A DNA stretch of 64,000 nt from Octadecabacter sp. B2R22 (GCF_018861045.1 NZ_JAHKQJ010000005.1:434001-498000), one strand, 5' to 3'. Numbered from the stretch's first letter, positions 1 to 9,710 are shown. The notes: generated from the letters alone by a model not told the origin. Numbers and translations: made by a program.

Positions 1-1
1 A

Positions 2-88
2 GGAACTGGGGTGTTTGAGTTCGAACGCACAGCCAGCCGCCTCCGCGAGATGCAGGGCGAAGACTGGGGCCGCGACGCAGAGCTTTAG
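2..88 (+). CDS. 3' end of an unidentified gene (partial)
   Basis: An open frame enters from the left edge and ends at TAG 86-88. The last 28 residues are charged and end in GRDAEL. Its stop overlaps the stop of the convergent LysM gene by four bases (TTAG), an arrangement repeated at other convergent pairs here, which is the main reason to believe the frame is real. I do not recognise the protein from so short a tail. Confidence 0.4.
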   Translation, partial: GTGVFEFERTASRLREMQGEDWGRDAEL

Positions 89-957
89 ATTTGCGGGATC
101 ACCAAACGCTGGCCAACGCGGATTCGATCAGGGCTTGAGAGCAAGCCCTTGTTTGCTTCGAATATCTCTTCGTAATGTGTGATTACGCCAAAGAACTTGA
201 TCGAAATCGCACCAAGGCTGTCGCCAGATTGAACTGTGTAGAATCGAGCTTCGACATCATCATTAGCCCGCTGAACGATACGGACTTCCATGCCTTGTAC
301 ATCGTCGGGTGACACTTCTGGAATTGCGGGAGCCGCCGCCCCAGCTGCCATCTGCGCTTGGGTTACGATATTGGTCAGCATGACGGAGGTGTCCACACGA
401 CCGTCAGAAGTCACAAGGATTTCGGGAACTGCGACACCGTTCGCAGCGGCTTCGTTGACGATCCGGTCAATGCTTTCGTCGGTTTCACCTGCACGCAATG
501 CGGCAATTACGATTGCCTCGAAGGAGTCGCGCTCGTCTAGAACCGAATGCTGTCCGGTCGCGGCTTCGATGCCAGCCAAAATGTCGGACGTTGACTGTCG
601 TTGTAACTGACTATTGGTCGTCACTGGTTCTACGCCAGCAAACCCGAGTTCGGCCAAGACGTTGTTTGTCATGTCTGACAGGCGCGTATCATCTGTATCA
701 GGGCGTGCCACATCCACACGACGAGGTGCTTGAACGATCGCCGTCGGAGCAACTGCCGGAGTAGCGGTTGGTGTTGTCGCTTCTGTCGCACGCACCAATG
801 CATCAATGTCTGGCGCGAAGGCACGCGTGACTTCAATATCGACGGGCGCGCCAAGTCGATCAGCTGTGTCTACTTCGCCGTCAGCGAATGGCCGGAATAT
901 GATCAGCCCACACAAAACAAGTGCAAAGGCGAAAAGGGCGACAGTTGTTCGGATCAT
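85..957 (-). CDS. LysM-domain membrane-anchored protein
   Basis: 290 residues. A single hydrophobic segment at residues 5-24 should anchor the protein in the inner membrane or act as an uncleaved signal. A long low-complexity Ala/Thr/Pro linker follows. A LysM motif of about 50 residues sits at the extreme C-terminus (about 239-289, from YTVQSGDSLGAIS to VGQRLVIPQI). LysM modules bind GlcNAc-containing glycans such as peptidoglycan, so a periplasmic wall-binding role is likely. No catalytic domain is visible. The start ATG at 957 has AAAGGT a short distance upstream. Role in the cell is inferred only from the LysM module. Confidence 0.8.
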   Translation of the reverse strand: MIRTTVALFAFALVLCGLIIFRPFADGEVDTADRLGAPVDIEVTRAFAPDIDALVRATEATTPTATPAVAPTAIVQAPRRVDVARPDTDDTRLSDMTNNVLAELGFAGVEPVTTNSQLQRQSTSDILAGIEAATGQHSVLDERDSFEAIVIAALRAGETDESIDRIVNEAAANGVAVPEILVTSDGRVDTSVMLTNIVTQAQMAAGAAAPAIPEVSPDDVQGMEVRIVQRANDDVEARFYTVQSGDSLGAISIKFFGVITHYEEIFEANKGLLSSPDRIRVGQRLVIPQI

Positions 958-975
958 GCTTAAACCTTTATCGGG

Positions 976-1632
976 TTAGTTAGAGGTCGCTGAGTTTTGA
1001 GTGGTGAGGCCTACGTGCATCCACGCCTGCAAGCCTCCTCGATAGTAGAATAGTTTTTCTGGCGGATAGCCGGCCTCGATGAGGTTGTTAACGGCTGTAC
1101 GCGCATCCGAGGACCAAACGCCACCGCTAAACATGGTGAGGGCCATCGCGTCTTGGAAATCCAACGCACCGGTCGACGTTTGCACCGCGCCCAAAGCCAA
1201 CAAAATATCTGTGCGGTATCGGTTATCGGGCCCAAGCGTGACGTGGGGGACGTTGACCGCACCAAGAATGGACCCGTTTGAGAATGCATCGGCTCCGCGT
1301 GTGTCGAGCAGCAATCCTCGCCCGTTTGTGACTTCGCCTTCCATAAATTCAAGGACTTCTAATTCGCCAAGCGTCGCGACGCCGTCGGCCGAGATCATGG
1401 GCTGTAGGCAGTTTGGCGGACATGCGCGAGACGTCCGCGCGAATTCGCCCGTTAGGGTGTTGTCGATGTTTTGGTCACGCGACACCGTGAATGTGCGGCC
1501 GTTTAAAGTGAATGTGGCATCCGATTTGAATGTCGTAATGCGGACATCCTGTGCGCTTACTGCGCTGCCGATTGCCACCGCAGTAAGCGACACGGCCAGT
1601 CGACTAACACTTTTTGCACTTGCGATATTCAT
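976..1632 (-). CDS. Exported rhodanese-like protein lacking the catalytic cysteine
   Basis: 218 residues with a Sec-type signal peptide (cleavage after about residue 27, AVSA-QD). A CPPNC pair (C71, C75) is followed by the PM..DGVATLGELE region, then a rhodanese fold at about 90-208 ending in the typical GYPPEKLFYYRGGLQAW stretch. The active-site loop at about 168-178 reads FSGGVWSSDA, where active homologues have a Cys-containing loop of the CNGPxCGQS kind, so sulfur transfer by the usual persulfide is not possible. The only cysteines of the mature protein are C71 and C75. It lies just downstream (on the same strand) of a paralogue at 1868-2482. Periplasmic location is inferred from the signal peptide; function is unknown. 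Confidence 0.75.
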   Translation of the reverse strand: MNIASAKSVSRLAVSLTAVAIGSAVSAQDVRITTFKSDATFTLNGRTFTVSRDQNIDNTLTGEFARTSRACPPNCLQPMISADGVATLGELEVLEFMEGEVTNGRGLLLDTRGADAFSNGSILGAVNVPHVTLGPDNRYRTDILLALGAVQTSTGALDFQDAMALTMFSGGVWSSDARTAVNNLIEAGYPPEKLFYYRGGLQAWMHVGLTTQNSATSN

Positions 1633-1867
1633 CGTTGTTAAGTCCTAAGTTTCGCTGTCCGGGACGCTATTGTTATGTGACCAATGAGAGGCGCGCGCCC
1701 CGATTTCCCAAAGGTTTTGCCTGTATTAAACAAGAGGACGAGCCTAAAGCTCGCCCCCCCGCCCTGCCAAGATCGTGTCGATCACCTGTGTCAGGGGATC
1801 GCAATGCGTAAGCCATGATCTGCACGCCGGAGGGGAAGGTGCAGAAAGGCGTGAAAACCGTGCCCGT

Positions 1868-2482
1868 CTATTGCGGGGGCTCGGCGGTTGTTAATCCTAA
1901 GGTCGTCCAAACCTGCATGCCGCCGCGATAGTACGCGATTTTGTCAGGTGGATAGCCTGCGCCCAGCAAGTCAGAAATCAAAGTTTGAGCGTCGTTTGTT
2001 GCGGGTCCGGCGTCAAAGACAACCAAAGTCATAACGTCAGAAAAATCGAAGATGCCCTCAAATTGTTCCGCCCCAAGCGCCATGATGATTTCATTACGAT
2101 AAGGGTTCTCGGGTGAAACGGTCGTGGCGGGAATGTTCACGGAGGCCGGGATAATGCCAACCGTCCGTTGGTCGGGATTTCGAGCGTCCACCAAAAGCCC
2201 GTCACCGGTTTCTACTTGTGATGACAAGAACTGGATCACGTCCAATTCACCCAAAGTGGCGACATTTTCGGCGACCGTCATTGGGGAGAGGCAGGGCGTT
2301 GCGCAGGTTGCACTAATCTGCGTCAGGGCGGTGATCGTTGTTGGATCGACGACGCTCGTGCGAGATATAACGATCTCGTTGCCTTGAAAGGTAAACACGG
2401 CGTCTGCTGTCACAGGGAACGTCTCAGCCGCAGAAACTGTGGCCAGCCCAATCAATGTGCACGCAAATGCTGTGCGGTTCAT
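1868..2482 (-). CDS. Exported rhodanese-like protein lacking the catalytic cysteine (paralogue)
   Basis: 204 residues, signal peptide ending near residue 19 (VSAAE). It shares the architecture of its neighbour: a CATPC pair (C60, C64), the P-M-x(4)-NVATLGELDV region, and the C-terminal GYPPDKIAYYRGGMQVW stretch. The loop that should carry the catalytic cysteine (about 156-165) reads FDAGPATNDA. Two tandem copies that have both lost the rhodanese cysteine but kept the Cys-x3-Cys pair suggest a retained non-sulfurtransferase role. The 235 bp between the two genes contain no other gene I can support, so each may have its own promoter. Confidence 0.75.
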   Translation of the reverse strand: MNRTAFACTLIGLATVSAAETFPVTADAVFTFQGNEIVISRTSVVDPTTITALTQISATCATPCLSPMTVAENVATLGELDVIQFLSSQVETGDGLLVDARNPDQRTVGIIPASVNIPATTVSPENPYRNEIIMALGAEQFEGIFDFSDVMTLVVFDAGPATNDAQTLISDLLGAGYPPDKIAYYRGGMQVWTTLGLTTAEPPQ

Positions 2483-2632
2483 CCCTCGTCCCCCAACGAC
2501 TTCGTTCTAGATGTAGTGGGCTTCTTGGCAGACCCATAGCACAGCTAGACGTTTCAAACAGATATAGAGGTATCGCGAATCAGTCGTCAAAGGAAAAACG
2601 AATCACTGGTTCGATTTTTTGTCGTTAAAGGC

Positions 2633-3196
2633 TTATTCGCTTGCTGATTGCGCAGAGCGCGGGAGGCCACCAAGTAGCGCCACACCACCGCAATCGAGGT
2701 CTGCGGTGCCGGCAATGAAGACTGGAAATCGCGTATAGCGGCTGATCATGCTGTCGGTGTGCCAAACGTTGTTCACACAAAGGTCCTGCGCATTTGTGCC
2801 GGAATTAAACCCAAATCCGGGATCGCCGCAATCATCGGCCCGTCCACCAGCGTTCCATGCTTGACCTTTTTCACTGTCGTGCATGCCGCCTGTGTGGAAC
2901 ACCATTCCACGCGGGTCGAAAGACAAATTCCAGCTGGTCGACGGCCCAAGTTGGCTGAGATCCCAAGCCCCTAAAGGAACATCGTCCTTAAAGCCCTGGA
3001 TAAAAAACCCCGTAACATCGTCATGTGTCAGAAGGGATCTGTTCATGAGAGCATCTGGAAGGCGCATAGACCCTTCCAAGCGATAGCCATTGTCGCCCTC
3101 CCAACAGAATTCGAAATCAGCGGCGGCGGCAGGGGTGGCCAAAAAGCTTAAGATCAAAACACGTAACATGAGGCCATTTATTCTATAGCGCGACAT
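2633..3196 (-). CDS. Exported protein of unknown function
   Basis: About 187 residues from the ATG at 3196. An N-terminal hydrophobic stretch ends in ATPAAAADF, a good signal peptide with cleavage near AAA-ADF. The mature part has several cysteines (FCWEGD, DDCGD, LCVNN, DCGG) that could form disulfides, and many Gly/Asp/Trp residues. I recognise no family. Starts at TTG 3205 or ATG 3169 are also possible; 3196 leaves a normal positively charged n-region. It lies upstream of the rhodanese-like pair and just downstream of folC. Confidence 0.65.
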   Translation of the reverse strand: MSRYRINGLMLRVLILSFLATPAAAADFEFCWEGDNGYRLEGSMRLPDALMNRSLLTHDDVTGFFIQGFKDDVPLGAWDLSQLGPSTSWNLSFDPRGMVFHTGGMHDSEKGQAWNAGGRADDCGDPGFGFNSGTNAQDLCVNNVWHTDSMISRYTRFPVFIAGTADLDCGGVALLGGLPRSAQSASE

Positions 3197-3215
3197 GTGG
3201 ATCAAGGGCGTTTGA

Positions 3216-4484
3216 TTAGGCGTTTTCCCGCATCACGTGACCTGCGAAATACAAAGACCCACAAATCAGAATACGCGCGTTTGGGGACTGCGCGCAAATC
3301 GCGTCGATCGCAGCAAATATGCTCGGCGCAGTTTCCGCAGGGATACCAGCCTTTATCGCGGCCGTAGCAGTGTCTTCGGCAGGGAGTGTGTTCTTTTCGC
3401 CGGGAATAGCGACGGCTGTCAGGCTTTCCGCGAAGTGCGCGAGCGGCTCCATGAAACCGACAACGTCTTTGGTGTTGAGCATGCCACAAATGAGACGGGT
3501 TGGACGTTTGGGCAACGTCGAAAGCGTTGCTGCGATGGCGCGCCCTGCGGCAGGGTTATGCCCCCCGTCCAGCCAAACTTCTGCGGGCGCGGCGTATTCT
3601 ACAACTTTTCCGTTTCGCAGTCGTTCCATTCGAGCGGGCCATGTGGCTTGCGACATTGCAGCTTCGCAAGCGGCCTCATCCGCACCGAGATGGCGTAGGG
3701 CGGCCAAGACCGCACCCGCGTTTTGCACCTGATGTGGTCCGGGAAGGGCGGGCAACGGCAAATCCAGCAGTCCGGTTTCGTCCTGATAGGTCAGGCGCCC
3801 GTGTTCTTCGTTGACATGAAAGTGCTGCCCATAGGCGATTACCGGCGCGCCGAGACGCGCGGCCGTGTGTTCAATGACATCCATGGCTTCGTCGTGTTGT
3901 GGGCCAACGATACAGGGCACGCCACGTTTGATGATCCCAGCCTTTTCGCCAGCGATTTCGGCGAGGGTATCGCCCAAGAACTGCTGATGATCGAGGTCGA
4001 TTGGCGTGATGATGCTCACCACAGGGTCCATCACATTGGTTGCATCCAACCTGCCACCAAGCCCGACCTCAAGAAGTGTATAATCCGCTGGCGTCTCAGA
4101 GAATGCCAAAAGCGCGGCGCAGGTCGTTATCTCGAAATAGGTAATATTCTCGCCGTTGTTGGCGGCGTAACAGCGATCCAGCGCGGCGGTGAGGGCCTCT
4201 TCTGAAATTAGCTCACCGGCAAGCCGGATGCGTTCATGGAAGCGGGCTAAGTGCGGCGAAGTGTAGGCGTGAACGCGTTTGCCCTGTGCCTCAAGACCCG
4301 CACGGATCATGGCTTGGGTGGACCCTTTACCATTGGTGCCCGCGATATGGATCACGGGGGGTAGGCGGTCTTGTGGATTGCCCAATGCATTGAGCAATCG
4401 CCACATGCGATCCAGTGTGAGATCGATGATCTTCGGGTGCAGTGCCATCATCCGTTCAAGGATGACGTCCGATCCATTGGTCAC
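3216..4484 (-). CDS. folC: Bifunctional dihydrofolate/folylpolyglutamate synthase
   Basis: 422 residues, normal for the family. The Mur-ligase type P-loop GTNGKGST lies at 49-56, followed by the [14 protein letters not shown] folate-site motif, and the C-terminal domain has [10 protein letters not shown] near residue 310. The enzyme adds glutamate to dihydropteroate and to reduced folates in the cytoplasm. The GTG start at 4484 overlaps the accD stop (GTGA), so translation is probably coupled. An accD-folC pair is common in bacteria. An internal ATG at 4451 is less likely because the preceding residues ([18 protein letters not shown]) are conserved in relatives. Confidence 0.95.
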   Translation of the reverse strand: MTNGSDVILERMMALHPKIIDLTLDRMWRLLNALGNPQDRLPPVIHIAGTNGKGSTQAMIRAGLEAQGKRVHAYTSPHLARFHERIRLAGELISEEALTAALDRCYAANNGENITYFEITTCAALLAFSETPADYTLLEVGLGGRLDATNVMDPVVSIITPIDLDHQQFLGDTLAEIAGEKAGIIKRGVPCIVGPQHDEAMDVIEHTAARLGAPVIAYGQHFHVNEEHGRLTYQDETGLLDLPLPALPGPHQVQNAGAVLAALRHLGADEAACEAAMSQATWPARMERLRNGKVVEYAAPAEVWLDGGHNPAAGRAIAATLSTLPKRPTRLICGMLNTKDVVGFMEPLAHFAESLTAVAIPGEKNTLPAEDTATAAIKAGIPAETAPSIFAAIDAICAQSPNARILICGSLYFAGHVMRENA

Positions 4485-5419
4485 TCTTTCGCATCCTCAG
4501 CAGGTGCGGCCTCATCGGGGGTCTCGTCCGCTGCAGGGTCGGGCGCGGGCAAATCACCTGCGATTGCCGGAGGCAAACCCATCAGCATGCGCGTGATTGT
4601 GATCAATTCTTCGCGCATTTTCCCACGTGGTGTCACGCGGTCCAGCATTCCGTGATCCAGCAAGTACTCTGCTCGTTGGAAACCTTCGGGAAGCTTCTCG
4701 CGGATCGTTTGTTCAATCACACGTGGTCCCGCAAAACAGATCAGCGCATTGGGTTCCGCGATGTGAACATCCCCAAGCATTGCGTAAGACGCAGTCACGC
4801 CGCCGGTCGTTGGGTGGGTGAGAACGACGATATAGGGAAGGCCTGCTTCTTTCAGCATTTCAACCGCGACTGTGGTGCGCGGCATTTGCATGAGGGAAAG
4901 AATGCCTTCCTGCATACGGGCGCCGCCTGCAGCGGAGAACAACACAAGCGGGCGGCCCAGCTCAACTGCGCGGGTCGCGGCTGCAATAATGGCGTTGCCG
5001 ACATACATACCCATGGACCCACCCATGAAGCTGAAGTCCTGCGCCGCCGCCACGATAGGCGTGCGGCCAATCTCACCCTCAACGACCAACATGGCTTCTT
5101 TTTCGCCAGTGTTGCGCAAAGCGGCCTTCATCCGGTCAGGATATTTCTTTTGATCGCGAAAGTTGAGCGGATCAGCGGTGGGGGCTGGCACATCGACTTC
5201 TACAAAGACACCGCCGTCGAAAAGCGCAAGAAACCTATCGCGGGGCGTGATGCCCATGTGGTGTCCGCAAGACGTGCAGACATTCAGGTTTTCGGCCAGC
5301 TCGCGGTGAAACAACATGGTTCCGCACTCGGTGCACTTGCTCCACAGGTTTTCAGGCACCTCACGGCGCGAGAAAATCGAATTGATCCGTGGGCGGACGT
5401 AGTTGGAAATCCAGTTCAT
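4481..5419 (-). CDS. accD: Acetyl-CoA carboxylase carboxyltransferase subunit beta
   Basis: 312 residues. An N-terminal four-cysteine zinc ribbon (C29, C32, C48, C51) precedes the carboxyltransferase crotonase-like fold, with the signature stretches [23 protein letters not shown] and [16 protein letters not shown]. Together with AccA it transfers the carboxyl group from biotin to acetyl-CoA, giving malonyl-CoA for fatty acid synthesis. The C-terminus is an acidic Asp/Glu/Ala tail typical of alphaproteobacterial forms. It is the first gene of a coupled accD-folC pair. Confidence 0.97.
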   Translation of the reverse strand: MNWISNYVRPRINSIFSRREVPENLWSKCTECGTMLFHRELAENLNVCTSCGHHMGITPRDRFLALFDGGVFVEVDVPAPTADPLNFRDQKKYPDRMKAALRNTGEKEAMLVVEGEIGRTPIVAAAQDFSFMGGSMGMYVGNAIIAAATRAVELGRPLVLFSAAGGARMQEGILSLMQMPRTTVAVEMLKEAGLPYIVVLTHPTTGGVTASYAMLGDVHIAEPNALICFAGPRVIEQTIREKLPEGFQRAEYLLDHGMLDRVTPRGKMREELITITRMLMGLPPAIAGDLPAPDPAADETPDEAAPAEDAKE

Positions 5420-5526
5420 GCGTGGCCTCTTATGACGTTGCGTTCGAAATAAGCCGCCCGTGGGCGAATTGCAATCAGAGCCGCCTTTGAAGTCCGCTTA
5501 AGACAACATACCATGCCGATGGTGTC

Positions 5527-5898
5527 TTAGGTGAAAACATGCCCCGCACCAATGAGGGCAGCTCTGGCCCTGTCTGTTTCAACCATGCGCACCAGAAGAT
5601 AGTCTCGCAAGTGGGTGGAGATCACGAAAACACCTAGCCCAGCGGATGAAATCGGGGCGACGGCGGCCATCACAACACCGGGTTCATCGAGTTCGGCCAG
5701 TGTGTCGACGCGCAGCGCGCACCAGCCATGATCGGCGTCCGTGGGCGCGCGTTCGGACAGGCAAACGATTGAAAGTTCGTCTTCGGCGCGGGTGATGCTG
5801 ACCAAACCTGCACCCTCGGCCCAATTGGGCAGGGGGGCGTCAGCGGGAAGGCGACAAATGCTATAGCCGCCCGTCAAAGTGGAAAACGAAAGCTTCAT
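5527..5898 (-). CDS. ACT-domain protein (CASTOR/aspartokinase-like)
   Basis: 123 residues. It fits the small two-lobed ACT proteins related to the ligand-sensing part of aspartate kinase: TGGYSICRLP, DELSIVCLSE, WCALRVDT and the SSAGLGVFVISTHLRDYLLV stretch are characteristic. Such proteins bind amino acids and have no catalytic domain. It is separated from accD by about 107 bp and diverges from ilvD. A sensing role linked to amino-acid supply is plausible, given the family and the neighbouring ilvD, but is inference. Confidence 0.75.
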   Translation of the reverse strand: MKLSFSTLTGGYSICRLPADAPLPNWAEGAGLVSITRAEDELSIVCLSERAPTDADHGWCALRVDTLAELDEPGVVMAAVAPISSAGLGVFVISTHLRDYLLVRMVETDRARAALIGAGHVFT

Positions 5899-6011
5899 GG
5901 CCTAAGGGTGCGTTATTTCGCTGCGGGTTGGAATAGCAGACTTTCGGCCCTTGCCCCGTTGGCCCGCGCGAATTAGACCGTTTCCAACTTACTTTTGCGA
6001 AGGACGCTGTC

Positions 6012-7775
6012 ATGACCAACACCCGCACAGATAAAACCAACCTGCCGAGCCGCCACGTCACTGAAGGGCCAGCACGCGCGCCACACCGGTCTTATTACTA
6101 TGCCATGGGCATGACCGAGGAAGAGATTTACCAACCGCTGGTTGGTGTTGCGACGTGTTGGAATGAGGCAGCGCCATGTAACATCGCGCTGAACCGTCAA
6201 GCGCAGTCCGTGAAGATGGGCGTTAAACATGCCAACGGCACGCCACGTGAATTCACAACCATCACCGTCACAGACGGCATCGCGATGGGCCATGAAGGTA
6301 TGCGTTCTTCATTGGCGTCCCGCGAGGCGATCGCTGATACGGTTGAGCTGACCATGCGCGGTCACTGCTATGACGCAATTGTTGGTCTGGCTGGGTGTGA
6401 CAAGTCCTTGCCGGGCATGATGATGGCGATGGTTCGTCTGAACACGCCGTCCGTATTTATATACGGCGGTTCCATTCTTCCGGGTCGTGCACCCGTTGGC
6501 GCGGCAGTTCCCGAAGATTTCGCGAATCGCGATCTGACAGTTCAGGATATGTTTGAAGCCGTGGGCCGTCAGCAAAACGGGACCATGACTGAAGCCGAGC
6601 TTGAAATCCTCGAACGGGTCGCATGTCCGTCCGCAGGTGCGTGTGGTGGCCAGTTTACCGCCAACACGATGGCCTGCGTGTCCGAGGCGATTGGCCTTGC
6701 GTTGCCAAATTCGTCTGGTGCACCAGCGCCTTACGAAAGCCGTGACCAGTATGGCAAAGCCTCTGGCGAAGCCGTTATGAACCTGATCGCCAAGAACATT
6801 CGCGCACGCGATGTGGTGACACGTCAGTCGCTGGAAAATGCGGCGCGCGTTGTAGCTTGTACCGGGGGGTCCACGAACGCAGGCTTGCACCTTCCAGCTA
6901 TCGCCCATGAAGCGGGCATTGATTTCGATCTGTTCGATGTTTGTGACATTTTCCGCGAGACACCTTACTTTGTCGATCTTAAGCCAGGCGGCCAGTACGT
7001 CGCCAAAGACCTTTATGAAGCAGGCGGTGTTCCTGTTGTCATGAAAGAGCTGCGCAAAGCTGGCCTGTTCCACGAAGACTGCATGACGGCGACTGGCGAA
7101 AGCATCGGCCACGAACTCGATCTGATCGACCGCGAGGCGGATGGCCGTGTGATCTACCCTGCTGCCACTCCAATTACGCCGACAGGTGGTGTTGTTGGTC
7201 TAAAAGGCAACCTCGCGCCGGAAGGTGCGATTGTGAAAGTAGCTGGGATGTCCGCTGATGAGCAGTCGTTCACAGGACCTGCCCGTGTATTTGAATGCGA
7301 AGAAGATGCATTCGATGCCGTGAAAAAGCGCGAATACAAAGAAGGTGAAGTTCTGGTTATCCGCAACGAAGGCCCTGCAGGTGGCCCAGGTATGCGTGAA
7401 ATGTTGGCGACGACAGCTGCGTTGTCCGGTCAGGGCATGGGTAAGAAAGTTGCACTGATCACCGATGGTCGTTTCTCGGGTGCGACGCGCGGTTTCTGTG
7501 TTGGGCACGTTGGCCCAGAGGCCTACCGCGGTGGGCCGATTGGTCTTCTTAAGGATGGTGATGTGATCACTATTGATGCGGTGACGGGTGAATTGTCCGT
7601 TGATCTGTCAGACGACGAACTTGCACAGCGCAAGGCTGATTGGGCTGGACCTCGTGAGACGATCTATTCCTCCGGCGCGCTTTGGAAATACGCCAAGTTG
7701 GTGGGCGGCGCACAACAAGGTGCGGTTACCCATCCAGGTGCCAAGGAAGAACGTCACATCTACATGGACCTGTAA
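6012..7775 (+). CDS. ilvD: Dihydroxy-acid dehydratase
   Basis: 587 residues, of the IlvD/Edd family. Iron-sulfur cysteine motifs [17 protein letters not shown] and [13 protein letters not shown] are all present, as is the C-terminal [10 protein letters not shown] loop. The enzyme removes water from 2,3-dihydroxy-isovalerate and the methylvalerate analogue in valine, leucine and isoleucine synthesis. The ATG at 6012 has AAGGACG upstream. A lipoprotein gene begins four bases after the stop and is probably cotranscribed. Confidence 0.97.
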   Translation: MTNTRTDKTNLPSRHVTEGPARAPHRSYYYAMGMTEEEIYQPLVGVATCWNEAAPCNIALNRQAQSVKMGVKHANGTPREFTTITVTDGIAMGHEGMRSSLASREAIADTVELTMRGHCYDAIVGLAGCDKSLPGMMMAMVRLNTPSVFIYGGSILPGRAPVGAAVPEDFANRDLTVQDMFEAVGRQQNGTMTEAELEILERVACPSAGACGGQFTANTMACVSEAIGLALPNSSGAPAPYESRDQYGKASGEAVMNLIAKNIRARDVVTRQSLENAARVVACTGGSTNAGLHLPAIAHEAGIDFDLFDVCDIFRETPYFVDLKPGGQYVAKDLYEAGGVPVVMKELRKAGLFHEDCMTATGESIGHELDLIDREADGRVIYPAATPITPTGGVVGLKGNLAPEGAIVKVAGMSADEQSFTGPARVFECEEDAFDAVKKREYKEGEVLVIRNEGPAGGPGMREMLATTAALSGQGMGKKVALITDGRFSGATRGFCVGHVGPEAYRGGPIGLLKDGDVITIDAVTGELSVDLSDDELAQRKADWAGPRETIYSSGALWKYAKLVGGAQQGAVTHPGAKEERHIYMDL

Positions 7776-7779
7776 GACC

Positions 7780-8451
7780 GTGTTAGTACGTGCGTGTGTT
7801 TTAGCGGTTGCTGCCTTTGGTTTGGTCGGGTGTGATGACGTATCAGGCACCGTGACCGACGGATTGGCGCGTCTTGGCGCGCCGCGGGATGCGACAGCTG
7901 AAGGTATTCGCACGCTCTCGCTTTTGCAGGGTGATGTCTTGGTTCGTGGCCCAGAGGGCTATTGCGTGGACCAAGCAGCCAGCAATGCCCGCCAAGGGTT
8001 CGCTGTGATGGCGGGATGTGCATTGATGTCACAAGATGCAGCCATCATGCCAAGTCTGGACGGGTTGATCACTGTGCAAGTCGGTGCAGCAGAGACCTCT
8101 AGCGTTGGGGGCAACGAAGAGGCGTTCGCGGCCTTTCTTAAGACCGACGCGGGCAGAGGTTTGTTGGCCGCGGACAATGACATCGCAAGTGTTGGCGAAA
8201 TCACGACCATTGCTGATGATGGCGCGGTGTTGGCTCGGTTCGAAGATGCATCCGGTCCCACATTCCAAGGAACCACAGGTCCACAATGGCGCGGGTTCTT
8301 GGATGTGAAAGGGCGCTTGGTTACGATCACGGTGCTGAGCTTTGAACGAAACGCTCTCAGCCGCGGCGAAGGCGAACGATTGTTAGGTGCGACACTGGCA
8401 GAGTTCGTTGAGGTCAACACATCCACCGACACTTCGGAAGAAAACGGCTGA
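7780..8451 (+). CDS. Putative lipoprotein of unknown function
   Basis: About 223 residues from a GTG at 7780, placed just after the ilvD stop. The N-terminus is a lipoprotein signal with lipobox LVGC followed by DD, near residue 19. The mature protein has a mixed alpha/beta look, with two further cysteines (GYCVDQ, AGCAL) that could pair. The frame is open much further upstream inside ilvD, but those residues lack any signal and duplicate the ilvD region, so I place the start at 7780 although the Shine-Dalgarno is weak. I do not recognise the family. Confidence 0.7.
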   Translation: MLVRACVLAVAAFGLVGCDDVSGTVTDGLARLGAPRDATAEGIRTLSLLQGDVLVRGPEGYCVDQAASNARQGFAVMAGCALMSQDAAIMPSLDGLITVQVGAAETSSVGGNEEAFAAFLKTDAGRGLLAADNDIASVGEITTIADDGAVLARFEDASGPTFQGTTGPQWRGFLDVKGRLVTITVLSFERNALSRGEGERLLGATLAEFVEVNTSTDTSEENG

Positions 8452-8558
8452 TTCTAGTGGGAAATTCCCGCTAATTGTTTCCTTTCTCGAAACAATTTGG
8501 CAGGTATGGTTCTGAAGTTAAGATTCGTTTGGGACCCATGGGCAAAGAAAACATAGGT

Positions 8559-9311
8559 ATGTTGGAGAAGGTGCTTTTGCGTCGTGCGCGTGCGTTTTGG
8601 TCGCGTGCGGCGAATAAGGCTGGCTCGACTGATTTGACGACCCTGCGTCGTCAACGCACCGAGGCCCAGCTCCTACGTCACAATCTGGATGAACTGACGC
8701 ACCAAGCCGACAACCGTCTTGCTTTGCCGCGGATCGGTTCGATGTCCTTTCCCAAACCAGCCGGCACGGATTGGTCTTGGCGCCCACAGCTTTGGCGCGG
8801 TGCATTGCCGTTCAAGGGGCTAAGTGCCGTCGAAAGCAAAACGCGACTTGGCGACGAGGTTACGATCTTTCATGATTGTCACATCTCAGAACTGTCCCTT
8901 CGCCAGTTGCGGAATTCAAGAGAAGCTGACCTTGCACCGTACGGGCTGCGTATGGACGTGTTCCGGTTCGATGGGTCCTTCCTTAGCCTTGTTCTCAACC
9001 TCCCTGATAGTTCCTGCGACGGGCTTCTAAGAAGCCATCTCGTTCGTATGGAAGTCATCGTAGAGGTTGAAAAGCCACTCGAGATTTTCGCCCGACTGAA
9101 CGTGCGCCACGGCCCGAATACGGAACAGATCGTTCGTGAATTGCCTTTGAACGATGACAAGGTGATGGTGGAATTTGATCTCGCTTATACCAAGCTCAAT
9201 GAAAAACGGGTTGAATCCATGTGGGTCGATCTGATTTTCGAAGGACCGGAAATGAACCAAGTCACGTTGCGTGACGTCACATTCTCACGCAATCCACGCG
9301 CTGACCTGTAG
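8559..9311 (+). CDS. Conserved Rhodobacteraceae protein (DUF6478-like)
   Basis: About 250 residues from the ATG at 8559; an ATG at 8538 is an alternative start. No membrane segment or signal is visible. The basic N-terminus (LLRRARAFW) is followed by conserved-looking blocks WSWRPQLWRG, FHDCHISELSLRQLRN, GLRMDVFRFDGSFLSLVLNLP, RHGPNTEQIVRELPL and EFDLAYTKLNEKR. From memory these match a family of unknown function limited largely to Rhodobacteraceae and numbered DUF6478; I am not certain of the number. The next gene starts nine bases downstream, so the two form an operon. Confidence 0.75.
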   Translation: MLEKVLLRRARAFWSRAANKAGSTDLTTLRRQRTEAQLLRHNLDELTHQADNRLALPRIGSMSFPKPAGTDWSWRPQLWRGALPFKGLSAVESKTRLGDEVTIFHDCHISELSLRQLRNSREADLAPYGLRMDVFRFDGSFLSLVLNLPDSSCDGLLRSHLVRMEVIVEVEKPLEIFARLNVRHGPNTEQIVRELPLNDDKVMVEFDLAYTKLNEKRVESMWVDLIFEGPEMNQVTLRDVTFSRNPRADL

Positions 9312-9320
9312 GAGGCCGCG

Positions 9321-9710
9321 ATGTCTGAAACGATCGAACTGACAAAACTGCGGCTTGCTGAAGGTGTTTGGCACGGGGCATTGAAACACAACGGACAGGC
9401 GGACTGGCAGCCGAATATCGAAGTCACCCATCTGGACTATGCGGTTGATGGTGTTGTCATCGAAGAGGACCGCGTCGAAGAACACTGGTTGGTCAGTGTT
9501 CCTGTCCCGATAAATCGGATTTCTGACGGCGTTCAGACCTTTGTTATTCGTGATCGAAGTGATGATACGGTGTTGGGGAACTTCTCAATCATCGCAGGTG
9601 ATGCGCTGGCCGAAGACATTCGCGCTGAGCTGTCGCTGGTTCGCGCTGAGCTGGATATGCTTAAAAAGGCATTCCGCCGTCACTGTGTTGAAACCGCCGA
9701 CAACAGCTAA
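9321..9710 (+). CDS. Conserved hypothetical protein
   Basis: 129 residues with a strong AGGAGG-type Shine-Dalgarno just before the ATG. The protein is acidic, without signal or membrane segment. Its C-terminal third (about 95-120) is a Leu-rich amphipathic helix (IRAELSLVRAELDMLKKAF) likely to form a coiled coil, suggesting an oligomer or a partner-binding role. It is coupled to the preceding unknown gene, and the pair probably works together. No function is assigned. Confidence 0.75.
   Translation: MSETIELTKLRLAEGVWHGALKHNGQADWQPNIEVTHLDYAVDGVVIEEDRVEEHWLVSVPVPINRISDGVQTFVIRDRSDDTVLGNFSIIAGDALAEDIRAELSLVRAELDMLKKAFRRHCVETADNS

Noticed and set aside
1633-1867. Possible small gene or RNA between the rhodanese-like genes
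   Set aside because: A 65-codon plus-strand frame there lacks a good ribosome site and has a composition-biased product; I see no stable hairpin with a T-run.
6309-7112. 267-codon open frame antisense to ilvD
   Set aside because: ilvD is complete with all cluster motifs; the antisense product has no recognisable feature.
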